The translations under genes were made by a program, and so were the position numbers. DNA of 29,286 nucleotides, taken from positions 1 through 29,286 of the forward strand of contig JADNYJ010000404.1 of assembly GCA_015501075.1 (NCBI GenBank), read 5' to 3'. Every line of letters starts with the position of its first letter. Position 1 is the first letter of the stretch. Positions 22,552 to 29,286 of the stretch are shown in pieces. Below the pieces are notes generated by a model. It did not search any database, was not told where the DNA came from, and saw only the letters and a list, made by a program, of their open reading frames with translations. Source of the stretch: Gymnopilus junonius. Taxonomy: Eukaryota > Basidiomycota > Agaricomycetes > Agaricales > Galerinaceae.

Positions 22552-25500
22552 CTGCGCTCGTCCCCATCTGATGCAAACGGAGTTTCGGCGCAATTGTGGC
22601 CAGAGGACGATTCTACAATGGAGGTGCGTCTACAACGTCGGACCCATGGGAAAACGGACATTATACCCCGCAGAATCTCCACAACCGAGTGAAATCACAG
22701 GAGGAACGAGCGAAGGAGCGGATGTAATAGATGATGAAGATGAAAATGAAAATGAAGACAAAAATGCAAATGGAGACGATGACATGGCCTCTGTGCTTTC
22801 AGTCGGGGGAGACCTACAGGTACATTATAATGCGCTTCTCTTTTATTCATGAATATAAAGTAATTGTGTTGAACAGGACGACCTAGAGGAAGTTCTGAAC
22901 GACAAGAATTTTTCTTTCGAAGGGACTTTCTACCATGCGGGCTTCTCACTGCTGCTCCCAATCCTTGTCTCCACATTTCAGGATTAGGTTTTGTCGGGCT
23001 GCCTCTCAGCGATCGAGATGCAAGTGGCATCGTTTCATGTGCTACTCTGGCACCTTTTGGACATGGAGAGCGTACCCTTGTCGACAAGATTGTGCGAGAC
23101 ACCTGGGAGATTGAACCTGCTAGGGTCACCTTTGCTAATCCGCACTGGGAACCCTATATTAAATCGACGGTGGTTCATGAAGTGTGCAAATCCTTGGGAG
23201 TAGCGATTGGAACCATCCTCCAAAAATGGAGCTCCATAAATTGCTTTTATATGAGAAGGGATCCCAGTAAGTTTTGTTCATGTTTTGAACGTGAACATTG
23301 GGGTTGAAGTTTCTGTCTTCTAACTTCAGTTTCCTTCCTCATCAAGAGTGCGTTTTGTTGTCCATTTTTCGCCTCTTTTTATACTCTAACCTTGTTTCCC
23401 AGCACCACAAAAAGCAGAAGGATGTTCGCAACAGTTGTTATTATCCTTCCCTCTCCATATGCCGGCGGCGAAGTGGTCGTCTCACACGCCTCGACTACCA
23501 AAACGATCGACTTTGCGTCAAACTCCCTCCTTTCCACTGCCATACTGGCTTGGTACACTGACGTCAAGCATGCAGTCAAAGAAGTTATAGGCAGGATACC
23601 GCCTTGCACTTTCTTATAACTTAATTCATGACGAACCCTCTAGTAGTACTCCCCGTTACGGCCTTCCAGACCTTGATGAGGCTGTTGTTCCCCTCCGACG
23701 CATTTTGAAAAAATGGAAAGCAGGAAAGTATAACGACGAACTGGACAGAAATTTAATAGCCTATCTTTTGGACCCACGAATACAGCGTCGTCAATCTTCA
23801 TGGTGGCTTTAAAGATTTGAAGGGTGTTGATTCCCAACGCATCAAATTCTTCGACCTGTTGCGGAGCAACTTGGGTTCAGGAATTGGCCTAGCGAACCTG
23901 GAGCATAATGTTAGGGGTGATGCGGACGATTGTGGAGGAGTTACTACCGACGTGGACGGTATGATTCTGATGAGGAGGAAGATTCAGGGGAGCCCGAGAT
24001 GGCGGAAGTTACGGAAACAACAAAAAATATCAGATCTGGTAGATTTAGACGGCAACACATTGGTAACTTCGAAGGATATCTTCTTGGGACAGGAAGAACT
24101 CATTCCCAAAGATCCTTTTGACGGTGATGAGCCGGATGACGCTGAATATGAAGGATATACTGGAAACGTACGTTTGATCATCAACCTTGATTATTTTGAC
24201 TTACTGGATCATTTTTGGCTGATAAGGAGGCTGGACAACTAGATTATTGTGAGCCCGTTTTTACAATAGCATGGCCTTTCGTTGTGCTAATTCAGAAATA
24301 GGGTACCGAAGGACAGTCCTTATCCTAATTCCCGAAGAAAAGCTTGACGATATTCGCTACTCCGTGGAAGGCATCACGTATGCATTCCAGAAACTGAAGG
24401 AGTCGAACGCCATTCCACCCACGCCAGTGGACCGCCAATGGGCTGAACGCTTAATTAAAAGACGGGCATTGCCTGACAAAAGATCATATCGTCACTTTGA
24501 TGGGTTATGCTTTGAAGTGGCGGGACCTAGAGATATGGAAAGCCCTTATGAAGTTAAGGAACTGTTCCTTGCAAGTTGTCGACGTCGGCAGGCTTCTTCA
24601 AGCGTGGCAGCTTTTTTCTTTTGCGGAAGTATGCGTTAAGTGAGTGTGAAAGGTCCTTATTATTATATTTCTTTGATTAAATATTCATTTTATCAGCTTT
24701 GAAGAACTGTTGGCTCGTTCGACTCAGTTGCCAGAGCGCATGAAGTTTATATATGGTGCGATCGGCAGCTTCTGCTGAAGACGACGGCATTGTTATTCCA
24801 TGGTGCCAAAAGGAGTCGGACAAGATTCTGTCCTCGTATAGTGTCGCGTCGGTTGAGGATGTACCGACCATTATGACTGTCATTCTCATGGCTGGTCTAG
24901 AATCCTTCAAGAGAATGTAAGCTCATTCTCAGAGTAAAGTTCTCTTCACATAACGGCTGATCCTTCACGTGTTCGACAGCGTTTTACCAAACTTATTCAG
25001 CAAGAAAGACAACTACGACTTCTGGATTGCGTTCATCAAATCTCTACGAGACGGCAAAGTAACGATTCTAGAAAAAGAAGCAAATAAGCCTCAACCAACA
25101 CCTACAGCGGCAGCTACCGATACGACTAATGATACTTTGGCTGCTAAGCCTGCCTCGCAGACGGCAGTTGAGCATCCTCCTGCCAAGGTGCTGATGCAGT
25201 CGATTCATTGATCAAGGAGTGCTTGCAGGCTGCTGCTTCGCGGTGGTCAGAGATTCCGCCGCCACCCCTTCTTTATTCCTACTATGCCAGCCGCCTACCT
25301 CAAAACAAAGCCACCAAGGTCGATCGCATCCTCCAGATTGTCGAAGGAGCCATTACAATGTCGGACCTTGATATCTGTCGCAACCTCTTTTCTGACGTTA
25401 TCAAGATGCCAGGAGAGATGGTGACTAAGTTTGACGATGTCTATATCCCATTAGTTCCTCGTCTTCGTTCGCTCTTGATAGAGAAGCAGCAGGATCTATT

Positions 25501-26152
25501 AAGCTCCCCGTTTGTCGAATTTTTCCAGGTTCTCATTGGTCTGTACCTCAAAGACATCCTTGTCGATAAAAATCACAGGAACGTCCGTCTGCGTAAACTT
25601 GGGTGCGGCTGTCAAGATTGCGGCAGGCTCGACACTTTCATACTCGATCCCAAGTCATCAACGACAACGTTTTGGATTGCCCAAGGCCGCCGGACCCACC
25701 TTGAGGGACGGGTCATGGAAGCGCAGGATCTTTGTACGTTCACGACTATCCGGACTGGCAGTCCACATGGGTTACAGATAACCAAGCAACCAAAGGTCGT
25801 CCAGGAGTCGACATGGGAAGGAAGACAGAAGGCCGCGAAGGCCTTCTTGGCGTCCATTGGTACGGATGTCCTCATTGCTCGGATTATGGGAGCTAGGTAT
25901 CTAGAGGTCTTGAGAGCCATGGAGGGTGCTGGACCTTCTGGATCGACAAAGAATCCTAGTGTTGCTCCTTCGGTGGTTGGGACATCGAGAGTGCCACAAC
26001 CTACAACTGCATCTTCAACTGCAAAATCCTCGGCGCCTAGGGCATCTACGACGGTGCCCAACTCCCACTCTGCTTCATCTCAAGTTGCTGGCAAGAAAAG
26101 AAAAAACGTGATTCAACTAGGTCCAGTGATTGATCTCACTGAGGAAGACTGA
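22552..26152 (+). pseudogene. 2-oxoglutarate/Fe(II) oxygenase (tandem copy 2), multiply frameshifted
   Basis: It aligns with copies 1 and 3 over its whole length. Exons are about 22552-22819, 22877-23266, 23330-23347, 23403-24167, 24227-24248, 24302-24639, 24697-24916 and 24980-26152, with all splice sites kept. The expected ATG is CTG (22552-22554). Indels break the frame in exon 1 (22600-22690) and near 22947, 23214, 23590, 23773, 23939, 24030, 24459, 24750 and 25188; a compensated pair lies at 23406-23425. No substitution-type stop appears once the frame is followed. H-x-D (LPHQD) and the distal His (TDVKHAV) remain. The last exon is open from 25208 and shows GCGCQDCGRLDTF, KKRK (26093-26104) and a terminal VIDLTEED (26126-26149). 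The minor open frames here are pieces of this gene. It is almost certainly non-functional unless many bases are misread. Confidence 0.85.
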
Positions 26153-26517
26153 TGCCGTTAAGATTTGACTCCCTCATTTACGGTTTACCATCTTTCTTTC
26201 TTTCTTTTTATTTTTGCTGGATCATTTAAATCTCATTTCTCTATTTTCATTGTAGAGTACACATCGAGAAGAGATGTATATGTTATATTATATAAAGTAA
26301 ATTTCCAACTAATATAGTGGATATTGATCGCAGTTGGATCTTCAAGTTCAAGGTATAGCGATGTGAATTTGTAAGTTCTGGCACCTGAGAAAAATATTAG
26401 GTATTTCTCTTGTGCTCGCAGACCTCCAGCCTTCTAATCCTTCACTTGGGTGATGCTTCGAAAGTTCCAGGTTTCGCAAAGGTTTCGTTCATGAGGATTC
26501 AGATGACTGTGACATAC

Positions 26518-26541
26518 TCACGTGCCGTGATATGTCGCGTT
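26518..26541 (+). promoter_or_regulatory. Shared upstream element, oxygenase copy 3
   Basis: The most diverged of the three elements: TCACGTG, then CCGTGATATGTCGCGTT, 135 bp upstream of the ATG at 26676. CACGTG, the GTGA core and TCGCGTT are kept. Confidence 0.55.
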
Positions 26542-26675
26542 TTAGGCGTAGCTCATGGTGAGGTTGTGGGGAGGAGCTTCACATTCTCCAAACCTTTGTG
26601 CCACGGTTTCACCTTATCTCTTCACTTCTTTTCAACTTATTTCACGTAACTCAGCAAGGTGACGACGAAACTTCA

Positions 26676-29286
26676 ATGCAGCCTTCAACATCGGACACCA
26701 ATCAGGTGCCAGCACATTCATTGACAGGCGTAGACACCTCGAAAGAAGGAGAAGCCATGCCTATGGAACTTTTACAACCAAGAGAGGACGACGTTACTAC
26801 TAAAAATGAGGAACCCGATGAAGAGGAGGGTGAAGATGAAGAGAATAATGAAAACGAAGAGGACGAGGACGAGGATGAAGAGGAGGATGAGGATATGATT
26901 TCGGAGAATGCAGAGGGCGACGGCCTGCAGGTTGGTTTCATTTTTAGATGTTTTTAAACCAGTCTCACCTTGAATTTTTTGTAGGATAGCCTGCAAGATG
27001 CTCTTGGCGAAGAAAATTTCGAATACAAAGGGACTTTTTATCACGCGCAACTCCTGACAATCGCTCCCAATCCTTGTCTACAGATATCGGGACTGGGTCT
27101 TGTCGCACTCCCTCTCAGTGAAGCGGTCGCTAAATCCATCATATCTTGTGCTAATCTGGCACCATTCGGCCACGGGGAGCGTACGGTCGTGGACAAGTCT
27201 GTCAGAGACACATGGGAAATTGAACCTTCCGGTGTTTCTTTTTTGAACCCACATTGGGAGCCTTATGTCAGGAAAACCGTCGTTCGCCAAGTTTGCGAGT
27301 CCCTAGGTGTGGAAATTGGGAAACAACCCCCTAAATTAGAATTATATAAGCTGCTGCTGTACGAGAAAGGTTCTCAGTGAGTCTTTTTGTCCTTGATGCA
27401 AATTAAATATTAGAATTTAATAACTAACTTTCTTTCTTACTTTCAGCTTTCTTCCTCACCAAGAGTACGTTGCCTTGTTGATTGACTCGCGTCCATTCGC
27501 GTCCTCACTGTATCCCGTAGCACACAAAAAGCGGAAGGAATGTTTGCAACGGTCATTATTATTCTACCTTCCGCCTATACTGGCGGTCAAGTAGTCGTTT
27601 CGCATTCTTCCAAGACGGAAACCATCGACTTTGCTCCCAGTTCCCAGTTCTCTACTGCTATACTTGCCTGGTATACCGACATCAAGCATGAAGTCAAAGA
27701 AGTCACGTCTGGGTACCGCCTAGCACTCTCTTATAACCTCATTCATAACCCAACCTCCGGCCCTGTTCCGCGACCTATCGATCCAAGTGTGGATGCCAAG
27801 AGAACTGCTTCTCTGCGACGAGTCCTCAAGAAATGGAATGCTGAGAAATATAGGGATGAATTGAACAGAAAGCTGATAGCTTTCCTCTTCGACCACGAGT
27901 ACAGCACCGCCAACCTGAAAACTGGCTTCAAAGCTCTGAAAGGCCTTGACGCCGAGCGCGTCAGATTTATTCAAGCTGTAGCGGAAAAACTTGGTTTCAA
28001 GATTGGCCTGGCGAATTTGGAACATCATGTTTCTGGTTTGGCGGATGATTCAGGAGGTTATTATGGGCGTTCGGAGACACCGACGATGGCCGAAGTTGAA
28101 GAGACTAATACCCAGATATCTGGCCTTGTGGACTTGAGTGGAAAGGCTCTATTGACTGCGCAACCTGTCCCAATAGACGAGGAAGAACTTATCCCAAGGA
28201 ATCCTTTCGAAGATGCAGTGCCAGACGGTAAAGAGTATGAGGGTTATTTGGGCAATGTATGTCAGTCGACATTGAATGTTAGGGTAGTCTAACTCATTGT
28301 CTATCTGCAGGGTGCCGGAGCGTTGGAGCACTGTACGTTCATCTTTATTCTATCCAAGTACCTTTTTGTGATGAGGATGAAATTTTAGGGTACCGACGGA
28401 GCGTCCTCGTAATAATACCCAATCGAAAGATCGACGACATTCACTACGCTATACAAGGCATCCCATTCGCCCTCCAGAAACTAAAGGAATCACGTTCCAT
28501 TCCACCAACGGCAGCGGATCGTCACTGGGCAGATTGCCTCATCAAGAAAGGTGGCTATCACCTCACTGAAGAGCATATTGTCACGTTATTACGTTACGCT
28601 TTGAAATGGCAAGACCTGGCGATGTGGAAAGCTCTCATGAAGTTGGGAAAATGTACTTTGAGGGCAGTGGACGTCGAGATGGTGCTCCAAGCATGGGATT
28701 TATTTTCATTCAAGGGAGTACGGGTTAGGTGGGCTGCGACACTTATATTTCTGAACGACAGACTTACTGATTTTACTAGCTTCGAGGAACTTTCAACTCA
28801 TTCGGTGGCCTCAGAGTTCACACGTAATGTGCGGCGCAAAACCTCTGCCGACGAGACGCACCTTCCGTGGTGTCAGATGGACAAAATTCTGACATCGTTT
28901 ACTACGGCGGCGGCTGGCGAAGCGCCAACTATCGTGACCGTTATTCGCATGAAGGCTCTACAAATACTCGAAGCAATGTGAGTTTGCAATCCCATATCGC
29001 ACTTCTTGATAAACAAAGTAATATACATTTTCACCAGTGCCATGCAGAATGCGTCGAGCCATAGGAAGAAAGACAATTTCGAGTTCTGGATTGCATTTGT
29101 TACCTGTTTGCGAGAGTCTCAGGCGGGAATTCTGAAATATGAAGCTCAACGTAGTCGGCTTCGTCAACCCGCGCCTGCAGCTCCAGCTGTTCATTCAGCT
29201 GCTGACGTTTCAATGGAGGAACAGCCAACAGCGTCGGCCGGACCTCCGCAAAACCAAGCGGGGCCGCCGTGATCGACTCATTGATC
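26676..29286 (+). CDS. 2-oxoglutarate/Fe(II) oxygenase (tandem copy 3), truncated by window end
   Basis: Exons are 26676-26930, 26985-27376, 27447-27464, 27521-28256, 28311-28332, 28389-28728, 28780-28977 and 29038 onward. The N-terminal tail is extremely acidic (a run of mostly Glu/Asp from about residue 45 to 80). The oxygenase domain has FYHAQLLTIAPNPC, TWEIEPSGVSF, LYKLLLYEKGSHFLPHQDTQ and WYTDIKHEVKEVTSGYRLAL, so the iron ligands are His220, Asp222 and His278, with Arg288 for 2-oxoglutarate. Every intron phase is consistent and the frame is intact for over 2 kb, making this the best preserved copy. A single-base frame change is needed near 29262-29269, just before the conserved DSLI segment; read literally, translation stops at TGA 29270-29272. 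The rest of the C-terminal region lies outside the window. Substrate unknown. Confidence 0.85.

Noticed and set aside
23403..24167. Programmed ribosomal frameshifting as the explanation for the breaks in copy 2
   Set aside because: The breaks are numerous, of both signs and at unrelated sequences, which fits decay or sequence error and not recoding.
25612..26061. 149-codon frame on the minus strand inside oxygenase copy 2
   Set aside because: It is antisense to the clearly coding last exon of copy 2 and has no signature of its own.
26702..26941. Serine-run protein on the minus strand
   Set aside because: The run of serines is the reverse complement of the GAR/GAY repeat that encodes the acidic tail of copy 3.
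1..29286. tRNA, rRNA and CRISPR features
   Set aside because: No T-loop-like block with matching acceptor arms, no rRNA-like sequence and no regularly spaced repeats were seen on either strand; a covariance-model scan would be needed to exclude small RNAs.

Overview
The window looks like nuclear DNA of a filamentous basidiomycete, most likely an agaricomycete. Every gene that can be followed is split into small exons by GT-AG introns of about 48-72 nt, there are no operons or Shine-Dalgarno sites, and the recognisable families (NADP-dependent aryl-alcohol dehydrogenases, an Fcy2-type NCS1 permease, and multi-exon 2-oxoglutarate/Fe(II) oxygenases in tandem) are typical of that group. This placement is inferred from gene structure and family content, not from a marker gene.

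Layout. 1-3947 is gene-poor, with one possible two-exon gene on the minus strand at its left edge. 3948-5903 holds a near full-length NCS1 purine/cytosine permease gene with ten exons, intact splice sites and six single-base indels. 6534-6895 encodes a predicted small secreted protein of 84 aa. 7253-8719 (minus) and 10273-11777 (plus) are two intact, divergently transcribed aryl-alcohol dehydrogenase paralogues of 384 aa each. The 1.55 kb between them contains a 296-bp element with perfect 112-bp terminal inverted repeats and a 9-bp target-site duplication, i.e. a Mutator-like MITE. 11778-18243 is a 6.5 kb gene-poor stretch with decayed coding remnants and a diverged direct repeat.

18244-29286 is a head-to-tail array of three paralogous 2-oxoglutarate/Fe(II) oxygenase genes, period about 4.1 kb. 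The third runs off the window. All share eight exons, an acidic N-terminal tail, a catalytic H-x-D...H...R domain whose H-x-D is carried by an 18-nt micro-exon, and a large C-terminal region with a C-x-C-x2-C motif. Copies 1 and 2 also show a basic cluster and a terminal VIDLT motif that looks like a SUMO-interacting motif; in copy 1 the VIDLT lies in a shifted frame. Each copy is preceded by the same 24-bp CACGTG-containing element, so they were probably co-regulated. Copy 1 has an intact catalytic domain but later frameshifts, copy 2 is broken in about ten places and lacks its ATG, and copy 3 is intact until a frameshift at the very end of the window.

Nothing shows that these genes form one pathway. 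The most distinctive signals are the oxygenase array with its shared promoter element and C-terminal motifs, and the MITE between the dehydrogenases. The indels fall in the permease and oxygenases but not in the two dehydrogenases or the secreted-protein gene. This favours real gene decay, although many lie in homopolymers and sequencing error is not excluded.
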